Notes: generated by a model from the sequence alone, not told the origin. Numbered from the stretch's first letter, positions 27,569-39,492 are shown. The stretch: 64,000 nt of DNA from Pseudomonas mendocina (GCF_900636545.1 NZ_LR134290.1:992001-1056000), one strand, 5' to 3'. Numbers and translations: made by a program.

Positions 27569-29986
27569 ATGACTGACAACAACAAGGCGCAGCTCCTGCG
27601 CATCACGCTTACGGTCTGGGTGGCTATCGTTCTGGGTGCGCTGCTTGCGCTCGGTGGCGCTTATCTGCTGTGGCTGGGCGGTTCCTGGTACTACCTGCTG
27701 GCCGGCCTCGGCCTGCTGTTGGTGGGCGTGCTGATTCATCGCCGTCAGCGCGCGGCGCTGTGGCTGTATGCCCTGCTGTTGCTGGCGAGCCTGGCCTGGA
27801 CAGTCTACGAGGTGCGTTTCGACTGGTGGCAGATGGCGCCGCGCATCGACCTGTGGTGCGTGCTCGGCCTTTGGCTACTGCTGCCCTGGATCAATCGGCA
27901 TATCGCGCCGGGGCGACCCTGGCGTGACGGTGCCAGCGTGATGCTGGGTATAGGCCTGCTGCTTGGAGCCGGCATGGCGGTCTATTCGTTGACGCAGGAC
28001 TATCATCGCCTGCCCGGCCGCTTCGACGAGCCGCGCATGGCCACAGCCGGTGTGGCGACAGCCAGTCGTTCGGCCAGCGAATGGACTGCCTACGGCGGCT
28101 CGTCGCGTGGCGAGCGCTATGCCAGTGCCGAGCAGATCACCACGGCCAACGTCGGGCGGCTGAAGAAAGCCTGGGAGTTTCACACGGGGGATCTGCCCGG
28201 TGAGGGCGACCCCGGCGAGATTACCAATCAGGTGACGCCGCTCAAGGTCGGTGACAACCTGTTCATCTGCACGCCGCACAGCATCGTCATCGCGGTGGAT
28301 GCCGACACCGGTGAGGAGCGCTGGCGCTTCGACCCGGCGATCAACCGTCAGGCCGAGTATTACCAGCACATGACCTGCCGTGGCCTGGCTTACCACGATG
28401 CGACAGCCAATCGCGGCCCACTGATTGCCGCCCTAGATGGCGCGGCGCCGGAGCCTTCACCAGCGGCAACGGCGCGCTGCACCCAGCGACTGTTCCTGCC
28501 GACCAACGATGCCACGCTGTACGCGCTCGATGTGCATGACGGCAAGCCGTGCGAGGACTTTGGCAAGGCCGGCATGGTCGACCTCAAGGTGGGCCTGGGC
28601 GATGACGCGCTGGGCGTCTACCTGCCCACCTCGCCGCCGGTGGTCACCGAGAAACTGGTGATAGTCGGTGGTTCGGTGACCGACAACGGCTCGGTGGATT
28701 CGCCGGGTGGGGTGATCCGTGCCTACGACGTACGCACCGGTGCGCTGGTGTGGAACTTCGACCCCGGGCGCCCCGATGCAACCGAGCCGCTGCCAGTCGG
28801 CGAGACTTACGTGCGCAGCACGCCAAATTCCTGGACCATCGCCACGGCGGACGAGGCACTGGGCTTGGTGTACATCCCCATGGGCAATCAGACGCCTGAC
28901 CAGTGGGGCGTGCAACGCAGCGCCGAGGCCGAACGCTTCACCGCGGCGCTGGTGGCGCTGGACTTGGAAACCGGCAAGGTGCGTTGGGAGTTCCGCACTG
29001 TGCATCATGACCTCTGGGACCGCGACCTGCCGTCTCAGCCCACGCTGGTGGATATCGAAGGTCCCGACGGGCCGGTGTCGGCAATCATCCAAGCAACCAA
29101 GCGCGGCGACCTCTACGTGCTCGACCGGCGCAGCGGTGAACCCATCGTGCCAGTCAGCGAGCATCCAGTGCCGCAGGGCACGGTGGAGGGCGACTTCACC
29201 GCGCCGACCCAGCCAGCATCAGCGCTCAGCTACGCCCCGCAGGAGCCGCTGCGCGAGCGAGACATGTGGGGCGGCACGCCATTCGATCAGCTGGTCTGCC
29301 GCATCCAGTTCCACCGCCTGCGTTATGAGGGCGACTTCACTCCGCCCTCGGAGCAGGGTTCGCTGATCTATCCGGGTAACGTCGGCGTGTTCAACTGGCC
29401 ATCGGTGGCAGTCGATCCGCAGCGACAGATTCTCTTCGGCGCGCCGAACTATCTGGCGTTCGTCTCGCGCCTGGTCAAACGCGAGGGTGGCGAGCAGGCA
29501 GGTACCGGCGGCAGCGAGCGCGGTCTGCAACCCAACCTCGGCGCACCTTACATGGTCAGCCTGGAGCCTTTCCTGTCACCGCTGGGGCTGCCGTGCCAGG
29601 CGCCGCCATGGGGCTACGTCACGGCGGTGGATCTGCGCAGCATGGACAAGGTCTGGCAGCGCAAGAACGGCACCAGCCGCGATAGTGCGCCGCTGGGTAT
29701 TCCCCTGACCGTCGGTGTGCCGAACCTCGGCGGCCCGTTGATCACCGCCAGTGGTCTGGGCTTTCTCAGCGGCACCCTGGACTACTACCTGCGCGCCTAC
29801 GACATGCGCACCGGCGAAGAGCTGTGGAAGGACAGGTTGCCGGCCGGCGGGCAGGCCACGCCTATCAGCTACGTTTCGGAGAAGACCGGCAAACAGTATG
29901 TGGTGGTAATGGCCGGAGGGCACGGCTCGTTCGGTACGCGCCTGGGCGACTCGCTGGTGGCCTGGACGTTGGAGGACGATGAGTAG
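27569..29986 (+). CDS. gcd: Membrane-bound PQQ-dependent glucose dehydrogenase
   Basis: Gcd oxidises glucose to gluconate in the periplasm and passes electrons to ubiquinone. The start at 27569 with GGGAG gives 805 residues, the family length. Five N-terminal membrane helices (about 10-140) are followed by an eight-bladed PQQ propeller (about 165-800), with family segments such as EWTAYGGSSRGERYASAEQI, HHDLWDRDLPSQPTL and GTSRDSAPLGIPL. No PQQ biosynthesis genes are in the window. Its stop lies just before a bidirectional terminator shared with prfC. Confidence 0.97.
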   Translation: MTDNNKAQLLRITLTVWVAIVLGALLALGGAYLLWLGGSWYYLLAGLGLLLVGVLIHRRQRAALWLYALLLLASLAWTVYEVRFDWWQMAPRIDLWCVLGLWLLLPWINRHIAPGRPWRDGASVMLGIGLLLGAGMAVYSLTQDYHRLPGRFDEPRMATAGVATASRSASEWTAYGGSSRGERYASAEQITTANVGRLKKAWEFHTGDLPGEGDPGEITNQVTPLKVGDNLFICTPHSIVIAVDADTGEERWRFDPAINRQAEYYQHMTCRGLAYHDATANRGPLIAALDGAAPEPSPAATARCTQRLFLPTNDATLYALDVHDGKPCEDFGKAGMVDLKVGLGDDALGVYLPTSPPVVTEKLVIVGGSVTDNGSVDSPGGVIRAYDVRTGALVWNFDPGRPDATEPLPVGETYVRSTPNSWTIATADEALGLVYIPMGNQTPDQWGVQRSAEAERFTAALVALDLETGKVRWEFRTVHHDLWDRDLPSQPTLVDIEGPDGPVSAIIQATKRGDLYVLDRRSGEPIVPVSEHPVPQGTVEGDFTAPTQPASALSYAPQEPLRERDMWGGTPFDQLVCRIQFHRLRYEGDFTPPSEQGSLIYPGNVGVFNWPSVAVDPQRQILFGAPNYLAFVSRLVKREGGEQAGTGGSERGLQPNLGAPYMVSLEPFLSPLGLPCQAPPWGYVTAVDLRSMDKVWQRKNGTSRDSAPLGIPLTVGVPNLGGPLITASGLGFLSGTLDYYLRAYDMRTGEELWKDRLPAGGQATPISYVSEKTGKQYVVVMAGGHGSFGTRLGDSLVAWTLEDDE

Positions 29987-29992
29987 ATAGCA

Positions 29993-30015
29993 CAAGGCCC
30001 GCAGAGCGGGCCTTG
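29993..30015. terminator. Bidirectional terminator between gcd and prfC
   Basis: CAAGGCCCGC-AGA-GCGGGCCTTG is a perfect 10 bp stem with a 3 nt loop, placed between the converging stops of gcd and prfC. Confidence 0.85.
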
Positions 30016-30024
30016 TTCGATGGA

Positions 30025-31608
<1,584 letters not shown>

Positions 31609-31819
31609 GGATACGTGCCTGGCTGGAATCGGTTGAGGGGGCTGCGGCGCCCGGAAAACTGCCGATTATACCGATAACTGCAAGCGCTGGCCGAGATGCG
31701 CAAAGTGGCTATCCGTCGCCTGTTGAAGCGGCCTCGACCATGGCGAGCCGATCGTCTCGGAGCGCTTTGTGGCGCTGGTCGGTAGGTTGTTGGACGGATG
31801 CGTAAATATCACGTAAAAG

Positions 31820-31838
31820 AATGGTTATGAAAATTATT
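31820..31838. promoter_or_regulatory. Possible Fur box before the PepSY reductase gene
   Basis: AATGGTTATGAAAATTATT matches 11 of 19 positions of the Fur consensus GATAATGATAATCATTATC. It lies in the AT-rich part of the prfC-reductase divergent region. The match is modest, but iron control fits the gene's recognised relatives. Confidence 0.4.
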
Positions 31839-31891
31839 CCCATATAGAGTAGCCGCCCGTCGCAGTGGGTCAGGGTAAGGGTGGCTCCGTC

Positions 31892-34420
31892 GTGTTCAAG
31901 AAAATCATCTTCCAGTTGCACTGGTTCTTTGGCATCAGTGCCGGTCTGGTGCTGGCTATCATGGGCATCACTGGCGCCCTCTATAGCTTCGAGGGCGAGA
32001 TCGTCCGAGCGCTGAACGCAGAGCGCTGGCAGATCCAGCCCAGCGAGCAGGGGCACCTGACGCCGGCCGAGCTGGCTTCGCGCATCGAGACGGCCACCGC
32101 TGACCGTGTCACCGGGTTGTGGGTCGATGGTCGGCACGATGGGCCAGGCATGGCATTTCTTTCCCCCCCACCGGGTGAGCGGCGCGGGCCGCGCATCGTG
32201 TTCGATCCTTACACAGGTGAGGTGCTGGCCAAGCCGATCGGCCAGGACTTTTTTCAGTTGATGCTGATGCTGCATCGCTTCCTGTCCATGGGCGAGGTGG
32301 GCAAGCAGATCACGGCTGCCAGTACCCTGGCACTGATCTTCTTCTGCGTGTCGGGCCTTTATCTGCGGTGGCCGCGCAAGGCGCTGAACTGGCGCACCTG
32401 GCTGACCATGGACTGGAAGAAGAAAGGCCGCGGTTTCAACTGGGACCTGCATGCCGTTGCGGGGACCTGGGCGCTGCTGTTCTATCTTTGTGCCGGGCTC
32501 ACCGGCCTGTATTGGTCTTATGACTGGTACCGCGAAGGGCTGACGCGCATGCTCTCCGATACACCGGCGGAAAAGCGCGGTGAAGGCCGCGGTCGCGGCC
32601 GCGAGATGCCCGATGGCAGCATTCCCGAAGTCGACTACGACGCCATTTGGCAAAGCATCCAGCAGACCGCCGGCCCCAAGCTGATCGCCTGGAATCTGCG
32701 CCTGCCGCCCGTTGCCGGGCAGCCGGCGACCGTCTTCTACATGCTCGATGACACCGACCACGTACGTGCCTTCAACCAGTTCCAGATCGATACGAAAAGC
32801 GGCGAAATCAGCAACCACGAGCGCTACGCCGACAAGAGCTTCAAGGCGCAGTTGCTGGCAAGTGTCTATGCGCTGCACGTCGGTGAGTACTTCGGCATGC
32901 CGGGACGCATCCTGATGATGCTGGCCACGGGCGCATTGCCACTGTTTTTCGTAACCGGCTGGATGTTGTACCTGGATCGCCGGCGCAAGAAGCGTGCTGC
33001 ACTGGCCGTACGTGCTTCGATCAAAGGGGATGATTCGGCTGGCGGTTGGTTGGTCGGCTTTGCCAGCCAGAGTGGTTTTGCCGAGCAATTGGCCTGGCAG
33101 AGCGCCGGGCAACTGCAGGCCGCCGGTATCCCGGTGCGGGTCGAGCCGCTCTCGCGGGTCAATGCCGACAGTCTGCGGCAGACGCGCAAGGCGCTCTTCG
33201 TGGTCAGCACCTTTGGTGATGGCGAGGCGCCGGATGCTGCGCAGGGCTTCGAGCGCAAGGTGCTCGGCGGTTCGGTGCCGCTCGATCAACTGAGCTACGC
33301 CGTACTGGCGCTGGGTGACCGGCAGTACCAGCACTTCTGTGGCTTCGCTCGACGCATCAACGACTGGTTGGGGTTACAGGGGGCGAATCGGCTATTTGAT
33401 AGCGTTGAGGTGGATGGGGCCGATCAGGTTGCTCTGCAGCGCTGGCAACAACATTTGAGCGACCTGACTGGCGCCGCGCCGATTCGTTTCGAAGACGCGC
33501 CCTGGCAGAGCTGGACGCTGGCCGAACGGCGCCTGCTCAATCCCGGCAGCCAGGGCGCGCCGGTTTACTTCCTCGGCCTGACGCCACCTGCGCAGGTCAC
33601 CTGGCAGGCCGGCGACATCCTGGAGATTCGCCTGCGTCATGCGCCGAGTGTGGTGGAGTCCTGGTTGCATCACTCCGGCTTCGAGGGCTTCGAGCCTGTG
33701 ACGCTCGCGGGACAAGCGACCAGCTTGCGCGAAGCGTTGGCTGAGCGGCAACTGCCAGACAGCTTCGCCCATCTGGTCGGCCTGCATGCTCAGGCGCTGG
33801 TCGATGCGCTGGTGCCGCTGGGAACGCGTGAATATTCCATCGCCTCGGTTGTAGCCGATGGTGTGCTGCAACTGATCGTACGTCAGGCGTTGCAAGCCGA
33901 TGGGCGGTTGGGGCTGGGTTCCGGCTGGCTGACCGAGCACCTGCCGGACGGTGGCCAGTTGTTGGCGCGGGTGCGGCGCAACAGCGGCTTCCATCTACCG
34001 GAGGATGACCGCCCGCTGATTCTGGTCGGCAACGGTACCGGCCTGGCCGGCCTGCGTTCGTTGCTACGGGCACGTGCCCTCGCAGGGCAGGGACGCAACT
34101 GGCTGCTGTTCGGCGAGCGCAACCGTGCCTGCGACTTGTTCTGTGGCGACGAGCTGCAGGCGGCGCTGGCTGCGGGCGAGCTGCAGCATCTGGATCTGGT
34201 GTTCTCCCGCGACCAGGCCGAAAAATGCTACGTGCAGGATTTGCTGCGTGAACAGCGGGAACGTCTGCACGCCTGGCTGGCCGATGGTGCGGCGATCTAC
34301 GTCTGCGGCAGCCTGCAGGGCATGGCCGGTGGCGTCGATGCGGTGCTGCGCGAACTGCTCGGCGACGAGGCGGTCCAGGATCTGGTCGAGGAAGGGCGTT
34401 ACCGCCGCGACGTTTACTGA
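31892..34420 (+). CDS. PepSY / flavodoxin / FAD-NADPH reductase fusion (PiuB-like)
   Basis: It starts with GTG, with AAGGGTGG upstream (an earlier in-frame GTG at 31865 is possible), and has about 842 residues. The N-terminal third is a PepSY-TM module with four membrane helices (about 8-30, 135-160, 190-215, 340-365) and conserved His residues likely to bind heme. It is followed by a flavodoxin-like domain (about 388-520, [19 protein letters not shown]) and a sulfite-reductase-type FAD/NADPH domain (about 555-842, ending [14 protein letters not shown] and RRDVY). The P. aeruginosa counterpart lies by piuA, and the family is linked to reduction of imported ferric siderophores. Here no TonB receptor is adjacent. 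Confidence 0.85.
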   Translation: MFKKIIFQLHWFFGISAGLVLAIMGITGALYSFEGEIVRALNAERWQIQPSEQGHLTPAELASRIETATADRVTGLWVDGRHDGPGMAFLSPPPGERRGPRIVFDPYTGEVLAKPIGQDFFQLMLMLHRFLSMGEVGKQITAASTLALIFFCVSGLYLRWPRKALNWRTWLTMDWKKKGRGFNWDLHAVAGTWALLFYLCAGLTGLYWSYDWYREGLTRMLSDTPAEKRGEGRGRGREMPDGSIPEVDYDAIWQSIQQTAGPKLIAWNLRLPPVAGQPATVFYMLDDTDHVRAFNQFQIDTKSGEISNHERYADKSFKAQLLASVYALHVGEYFGMPGRILMMLATGALPLFFVTGWMLYLDRRRKKRAALAVRASIKGDDSAGGWLVGFASQSGFAEQLAWQSAGQLQAAGIPVRVEPLSRVNADSLRQTRKALFVVSTFGDGEAPDAAQGFERKVLGGSVPLDQLSYAVLALGDRQYQHFCGFARRINDWLGLQGANRLFDSVEVDGADQVALQRWQQHLSDLTGAAPIRFEDAPWQSWTLAERRLLNPGSQGAPVYFLGLTPPAQVTWQAGDILEIRLRHAPSVVESWLHHSGFEGFEPVTLAGQATSLREALAERQLPDSFAHLVGLHAQALVDALVPLGTREYSIASVVADGVLQLIVRQALQADGRLGLGSGWLTEHLPDGGQLLARVRRNSGFHLPEDDRPLILVGNGTGLAGLRSLLRARALAGQGRNWLLFGERNRACDLFCGDELQAALAAGELQHLDLVFSRDQAEKCYVQDLLREQRERLHAWLADGAAIYVCGSLQGMAGGVDAVLRELLGDEAVQDLVEEGRYRRDVY

Positions 34421-34574
34421 GTGTCTGAGTGAATGGTGTATGCCGCTCGCGTCGAGGCGCTGCAATGGCACTGAAACACGGCTGCGCCAAACTGGCTGAA
34501 AGCCCCGCCTGTTCAGCATTTCAGGGCGTTTTGTGTGATATCCGGAACGAGATGAAATTAGCAAGAATTTCCGG

Positions 34575-34603
34575 TTGATCTGAGGGGCGCATGGTCTTAA
34601 AGT
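34575..34603 (+). promoter_or_regulatory. Candidate sigma-70 promoter of speC
   Basis: TTGATC (34575-34580), a 17 bp spacer and TAAAGT (34598-34603), each matching 4 of 6 consensus bases. Transcription would start near 34610 and leave a leader of about 245 nt. Confidence 0.4.
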
Positions 34604-34609
34604 CCGCGC

Positions 34610-34856
34610 CCGAACGTCCATGCTGGAAACGATCCATCCGGCTCAAGTACTGACGACGAGAGGTTGCCGGCCGGCTGATGGTCGGTACCGGTGATGCTCG
34701 GCGACATGCCTTGGGAAGTAGGCGAACCAAAGTGGGGAAACTGTCAGACGTTCAGGACCGCGCGATGCGCGGCCAGCCCCGACACGTGGCGGAACCTGTA
34801 AGCGGTTCTGCTGCCCGAATCAATGTGTTCCCGGTTTTGCCATTGGAGTCCCCAGC
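34610..34856 (+). promoter_or_regulatory. Long, possibly structured 5' leader of speC
   Basis: The 436 bp between the reductase gene and speC has no convincing gene. Its right half contains several short stems: CCGCGC-GAT-GCGCGG (34759-34773), a GAACC/GGTTC hairpin (about 34792-34808), and a GC-rich tract GCCGGCCGGC near 34666. A long leader before a polyamine biosynthesis gene invites a regulatory RNA role, but I recognise no known riboswitch. Confidence 0.35.
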
Positions 34857-36020
34857 ATGTCGATCAAGGTCGAAGACTACTACGCACCCGCCACTTTCCA
34901 ACGCATGAAGGCGTTCGCCGATCAGCACGAAACCCCATTCGTGGTGATCGACCGGCAGATCATCGCCGATGCCTATGATCAACTGGGCAATTGCTTCCCG
35001 TTCGCCAAGGTCTATTACGCGGTCAAGGCCAACCCGGCCACCGAGATCATCGAGCTGCTGCGTGACAAGGGTTCGAGCTTCGATATCGCCTCGATCTACG
35101 AGCTGGACAAGGTCATGGCCACCGGCGTTGGCCCCGAGCGCATCAGCTACGGCAACACCATCAAGAAGTCCCGTGATATCCGTTACTTCTTCGACAAGGG
35201 TGTGCGCCTGTTCGCCACCGACTCCGAGGCCGACCTGCGCAACATCGCCAAAGCCGCGCCGGGTTCGAAGATCTATGTACGCATCCTCACCGAAGGCTCT
35301 AACAGCGCTGACTGGCCGCTGAGCCGCAAGTTCGGCTGCCAGCCTGACATGGCCCTGGACCTGCTGATCCTGGCCAAGCAACTGGGTCTGGTGCCTTACG
35401 GCATTTCCTTCCATGTCGGTTCGCAGCAGCGCGACATCGACGTGTGGGACGCGGCCATCGCCAAGGTCAAGGTGATCTTCGAGCGTCTCAAGGAAGAAGA
35501 CGGCATCACCCTGCAGATGATCAACATGGGCGGCGGCTTCCCGGCCAATTACATCCAGCGCACCAACGACCTGGAAACCTACGCCGAGGAAATCACCCGC
35601 TTCCTCAAGGAAGACTTCGGTGATGAACTGCCGGAAATCATCCTCGAGCCGGGCCGCTCGCTGATCGCCAACGCCGGCGTACTGGTATCGGAAGTGGTAC
35701 TGGTGGCACGCAAGTCGCGTACCGCCGTCGAGCGCTGGGTGTATGCCGATGTGGGTAAGTTCAGCGGCCTGATCGAAACCATGGACGAAGCCATCAAGTT
35801 CCCGATCTGGACCGAGAAGAAGGGCGAGATGGAAGAGGTGGTGATCGCCGGTCCGACTTGCGACAGCGCCGACATCATGTACGAGAACTACAAGTACGGC
35901 CTGCCGTTGAACCTGGCCAGCGGTGACCGCCTGTACTGGCTGTCCACCGGTGCCTACACCACCAGCTACAGTGCGGTTGAGTTCAATGGCTTCCCGCCGC
36001 TGAAGTCCTACTACCTGTAA
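34857..36020 (+). CDS. speC: Ornithine decarboxylase (group IV, PLP-dependent)
   Basis: SpeC converts ornithine to putrescine, the first step of polyamine synthesis. It has 387 residues with the PLP lysine Lys57 in YYAVKANP, the His in SFHVGSQQRD, the phosphate-binding GGGFP, the LEPGRSL motif and the catalytic Cys in GPTCDSADIM. This is the short alanine-racemase-fold ODC typical of Pseudomonas, not the large biodegradative enzyme. GGAG precedes the ATG. A strong terminator follows. Confidence 0.96.
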   Translation: MSIKVEDYYAPATFQRMKAFADQHETPFVVIDRQIIADAYDQLGNCFPFAKVYYAVKANPATEIIELLRDKGSSFDIASIYELDKVMATGVGPERISYGNTIKKSRDIRYFFDKGVRLFATDSEADLRNIAKAAPGSKIYVRILTEGSNSADWPLSRKFGCQPDMALDLLILAKQLGLVPYGISFHVGSQQRDIDVWDAAIAKVKVIFERLKEEDGITLQMINMGGGFPANYIQRTNDLETYAEEITRFLKEDFGDELPEIILEPGRSLIANAGVLVSEVVLVARKSRTAVERWVYADVGKFSGLIETMDEAIKFPIWTEKKGEMEEVVIAGPTCDSADIMYENYKYGLPLNLASGDRLYWLSTGAYTTSYSAVEFNGFPPLKSYYL

Positions 36021-36076
36021 TTCGCCGTGCTCTCCGGGCTCAGGCCCGGGGTACGCATCTCGTGCAGATTCATGAC

Positions 36077-36103
36077 AAATCGCCCACCTCGTGTGGGCGA
36101 TTT
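36077..36103 (+). terminator. Rho-independent terminator of speC
   Basis: AAATCGCCCAC-CTCGT-GTGGGCGATTT, an 11 bp perfect stem followed by TTTCATTTCT. Confidence 0.85.
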
Positions 36104-36246
36104 CATTTCTGCAGGTCAGTTTCCTATATTCGGCGCAATTGATGACGTGAAGGTGCCGCCAGCTCATGGCTGACTTACTCGATCATCTGTCGCATATGCG
36201 TGCAGTGATGCGGTGCCCTAGCAGTAAGGTAGACGGACGCGAGAAT

Positions 36247-36277
36247 GCAAAACGCCAGCGCGAGGCTGGCGTTTTGC
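36247..36277 (-). terminator. Terminator of the TonB-dependent receptor gene
   Basis: GCAAAACGCCAGC-GCGAG-GCTGGCGTTTTGC, a 13 bp perfect stem 17 bp beyond the receptor stop; the T-tract is built into the stem on the transcribed side. Confidence 0.8.
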
Positions 36278-36293
36278 ATTGGCTATATCGGGG

Positions 36294-38519
36294 TCAGAAT
36301 TCGATGACTGCCGACAGCCACAGACGGCGACCTTCTTCCATCACCCCGGTGGTGGACTGGGTGCTCTGGATATAGTCCGTACCGTATGCCGTACCGTTGG
36401 CTGCACCACTGTTTGCGTAGGTGGTGTAGGCCTTGCCTTTGACGAAGTCCTTGTCGAGCAGGTTGTAGATCGCGGCGTTGAGCGTCACGTTTTCTGAGGC
36501 CTTGAACGAGCCCCCAAGGTGGAACAGGGTATAGGCCTTGGTGTTCTTGCCGAGGGTGTCGTAGATCGACTGGTTTGTGGAGTAGCTGCCGTTGGTGTTG
36601 GCCAGGTTTTCGTATTTCGAGGTAAAGCGAGCACGTTCGCCACGGTACTCGGTCTTCAGCCAGAGGTTGAGGCGATCAGTGGTCTGCCAGGCCAGCTTCG
36701 CATTGGCCAGGTGCTCTGGCGTATTGGTCAGCGGCTCACCCTTGTTGTCGCCGCTCTTCTGCTCGCTGTTGGTGTAGGTGTAGTTCGCGCTCAGCGTCCA
36801 GGCCGGAGCGAAGTTCCAACTGGCGGCCAGCTCAAGGCCTTGGGTCACTGCTTCGTCGATGTTGATCTGTTGCGAGCAGGTACCGGCTGGAAGCCCGCCA
36901 CTTGCCGGATTGCCGCTGCACAGGGGATCAGTAACCGGATCCCCGGTGGCGATCTTGTCCTTGAACTTGTTATGGAACAGAGTGGCGTTGGCATTGAAGC
37001 CGGAGAGGCTGTCGAAATAGACACCAAACTCGGTGCTGGTAGTTGTCTCCGGTTTCAGGTCAGGGTTGCCGATGGTGATGACCTGTCCCTGGCTGGTGAC
37101 ACCATTGATGCCGCTATGCAAGTCATTCAGATCCGGAGTCTTGTAGCCACGGCTGATACCACCTTTGAGTGTCCAGCTGTCCGTGGTATTCCATACCAGA
37201 TAGGCTCGCGGGCTGACATGGCCGCCGAAGGCTTCATGGTCGTCGTAACGTGCGCCCAACGTCAGGGCCAGATCATCACGCAAGCGCCATTCATCTTCGG
37301 CGAAGACTGCCCACGTTTTCTGTTCGAAATCATCTAGGGCGATGCCGTCGGTCATTTCGGCTTTCCACCACTGACCGCCGAGCGTCGCAACGTGTGAGTC
37401 GCCAATTGGCGCTACGAGTTTCGTATCGAGAACCAGGTTGGTGGTTTCCAGATCGCGATCATCACCAATGAGGGTGCCTGGAATACCGGAGCTATTGCCA
37501 ATCACGTTACCTGGAATCGTGCGCCCAATCGTTTCGGTGCGGTTGTGCATCAGGCTGGAGTCCAGGGTCCCGAAACCCAGGCGCGCAGTGTGAGTCAAGG
37601 CGATCTGCTCGCGCTCGAATCGTAGCTCGTCGGCATAACCATTGGCGGTGGTAGCGCTGGCAGTACAGTCGCGGTTCTGGCCGTCGAGGCTGCCGAGCTG
37701 GCACTCGTCGTTGTTGTATTTCTGGCGGCTGCGCTCGATATCCAGGCCGAAATCGTGGTCCTCGTGAGGAGTAAGCGTCAGGCGTGCCCCCACGTTGTTG
37801 GTGCCACCGTCGACAGGGGAGGGACCACGCTTGCTAACTTCCGCGCCGTTGCCGTAACTCAGATCTGACTCTTCTCGATTGAACAGGCTGCCCCGTACCT
37901 GTAGGCCGAGCAGGTTGTCGATCAGCGGGCCGCTGGCATAGATGCTGGTGCTGCGGGTATCACCGAAATCACGATTTTCCTGATAGGTGTAGTCTTGGGT
38001 CAGAGAGCCCGCCCATTCCCTGCCAACTTTGCGGGTGATGATGTTGATCACACCGCCCATGGCGTCGGAGCCATAGAGAGTCGACATTGGGCCGCGAATC
38101 ACCTCGATCCGCTCGATGGCCGACATTGGCGGCATGAAGCTGGTGGAGGTTTCGTTGAAGCCGTTTGGGGTGACGTTGCCGGCCGCATTCTGGCGTCGGC
38201 CATCGATGAGGATCAGGGTGTACTGGCTGGGCATGCCGCGGATGCTGATGTTCAGGCCGCCGGTCTTGCCGGTGCCCTGGCCGATGTCGATGCCTTCCAC
38301 ATCCCCCAGCGCTTGTGCCAGGTTGTTGTAGCGCTTCTGCTGCAGTTCCTCACGGCTGATTACGCTGATGCTAGCGGGGGCTTCGGTGATCTTCTGCTCG
38401 AAGCCGGAAGCACTGACAACCACGTCGCCCAGGGCGATGGGCTCGTTGGCCTGGGCGCCGAAACTGGCGGCCAGAGCAATGGCGCTAGCCAAGGCGGTAC
38501 GGGAATTGAGGGCGGACAT
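36294..38519 (-). CDS. TonB-dependent ferric-siderophore receptor (PirA/FepA-like)
   Basis: It has 741 residues. A signal peptide (about 1-24, ending AQA) is followed by a TonB-box-like DVVVSASGFEQ (about 32-42), a plug domain (about 45-165: GGLNISIRGMPSQYTLILIDGRR and RGPMSTLYGSDAMGGVINIIT) and a 22-strand barrel ending in the required C-terminal Phe (RLWLSAVIEF). The plug and overall length match the enterobactin-receptor group; the actual siderophore cannot be read from sequence. A cysteine pair (C...DGQNRDC) sits in an extracellular loop. A possible Fur box lies upstream and a strong terminator downstream. Confidence 0.9.
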   Translation of the reverse strand: MSALNSRTALASAIALAASFGAQANEPIALGDVVVSASGFEQKITEAPASISVISREELQQKRYNNLAQALGDVEGIDIGQGTGKTGGLNISIRGMPSQYTLILIDGRRQNAAGNVTPNGFNETSTSFMPPMSAIERIEVIRGPMSTLYGSDAMGGVINIITRKVGREWAGSLTQDYTYQENRDFGDTRSTSIYASGPLIDNLLGLQVRGSLFNREESDLSYGNGAEVSKRGPSPVDGGTNNVGARLTLTPHEDHDFGLDIERSRQKYNNDECQLGSLDGQNRDCTASATTANGYADELRFEREQIALTHTARLGFGTLDSSLMHNRTETIGRTIPGNVIGNSSGIPGTLIGDDRDLETTNLVLDTKLVAPIGDSHVATLGGQWWKAEMTDGIALDDFEQKTWAVFAEDEWRLRDDLALTLGARYDDHEAFGGHVSPRAYLVWNTTDSWTLKGGISRGYKTPDLNDLHSGINGVTSQGQVITIGNPDLKPETTTSTEFGVYFDSLSGFNANATLFHNKFKDKIATGDPVTDPLCSGNPASGGLPAGTCSQQINIDEAVTQGLELAASWNFAPAWTLSANYTYTNSEQKSGDNKGEPLTNTPEHLANAKLAWQTTDRLNLWLKTEYRGERARFTSKYENLANTNGSYSTNQSIYDTLGKNTKAYTLFHLGGSFKASENVTLNAAIYNLLDKDFVKGKAYTTYANSGAANGTAYGTDYIQSTQSTTGVMEEGRRLWLSAVIEF

Positions 38520-38575
38520 CGATCTACTCCTGGCAGTATGAGTGTGCAGGCGGAACGTTTGTGAACGGCCGGGAT

Positions 38576-38594
38576 GATAGTGATTTGCATATAA
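38576..38594. promoter_or_regulatory. Possible Fur box before the TonB receptor gene
   Basis: GATAGTGATTTGCATATAA matches 11 of 19 Fur consensus positions, 57 bp upstream of the receptor start. A siderophore receptor is expected to be Fur-controlled. Confidence 0.5.
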
Positions 38595-38748
38595 GGTTCA
38601 ATCGCGGGTGATATCGCTGAATGTTGCAGCGGGCTGGAAAGGCCGTAGCGCCTGGGCTGCGGGCAGGTGTAAATTTTGTAAATGCGATTTGTTCTTGAAT
38701 GCATTCGTGGACTTTGCACATGCATTTCAGGCGCTCTAAGCTGCCGAC

Positions 38749-39492
38749 ATGAATCGTATTCTTCTCAACTGCGACATGGGCGAAGGCTTCGGAGCCTGGC
38801 GCATGGGCGATGATCAAATGGCCATGCCGCTGATCGATCAGGCCAACCTGGCGTGCGGTTTCCATGCCGGTGATCCGTTGATCATGGGGCGCAGCGTCGA
38901 GTTGGCTGTAGCGCACGGTGTGAGCATCGGCGCGCATCCGTCCTATCCCGACCTGCAAGGCTTTGGGCGACGTCATCTTCAGTGCTCGCCAGAAGAGGTG
39001 CGCGCACTGGTGCTTTATCAGATCGGGGCCCTGGACGCGTTCTGCCGAGCGGCTGGTTGCCAACTGGCTTACGTCAAGCCACATGGCGCGCTCTACAACG
39101 ATCTGGTTCGTGATGATGCGTTGCTGATGGCGGTGCTCGATGCCTGCGCGAGCTATCGCAAGGGGTTACCGCTTATGGTGTTGGCGCTGGCTGACAACGG
39201 TCGTGAGCTGCGTCTTGCCGACGAGGCCGACGTCCCACTGATGTTCGAGGCGTTTGCCGACCGCGCCTATCTCTCGGATGGGCAGCTTGCGCCGCGCCGG
39301 CTCAGCGACGCAGTACACCAGGACCCCGAACGAATCCTGGCCCAGGCTCTGGCCATCGCCCGTGGCGAGCCTTTTGCCGATATCGATGGCAAGCCTCTCC
39401 ACCTGCGGGCTGACAGCCTGTGCGTGCATGGCGACAACCCCGATTCGCTGGCGGTATTGCGTCGTTTGCGCGCGCGCCTGGATGCGCTCTGA
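38749..39492 (+). CDS. pxpA: 5-oxoprolinase subunit A (LamB/YcsF family)
   Basis: It has 247 residues with the family signature [13 protein letters not shown] at the N-terminus, then [30 protein letters not shown] and the C-terminal CVHGDNPDS. PxpA works with PxpB and PxpC to hydrolyse 5-oxoproline to glutamate. The partners are usually adjacent, but no pxpB or pxpC lies next to it here; they may be elsewhere in the genome. It is divergent from the TonB receptor. Confidence 0.92.
   Translation: MNRILLNCDMGEGFGAWRMGDDQMAMPLIDQANLACGFHAGDPLIMGRSVELAVAHGVSIGAHPSYPDLQGFGRRHLQCSPEEVRALVLYQIGALDAFCRAAGCQLAYVKPHGALYNDLVRDDALLMAVLDACASYRKGLPLMVLALADNGRELRLADEADVPLMFEAFADRAYLSDGQLAPRRLSDAVHQDPERILAQALAIARGEPFADIDGKPLHLRADSLCVHGDNPDSLAVLRRLRARLDAL

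Noticed and set aside
31709..33334. 541-codon minus-strand open frame opposite the PepSY reductase
   Set aside because: Antisense shadow of a clearly coding frame; Gln/His-rich, no start signals.
34678..34908. 76-codon frame in the speC leader overlapping the speC start
   Set aside because: No Shine-Dalgarno, runs well into speC, and composition is that of non-coding sequence; an upstream regulatory ORF cannot be excluded but is not supported.
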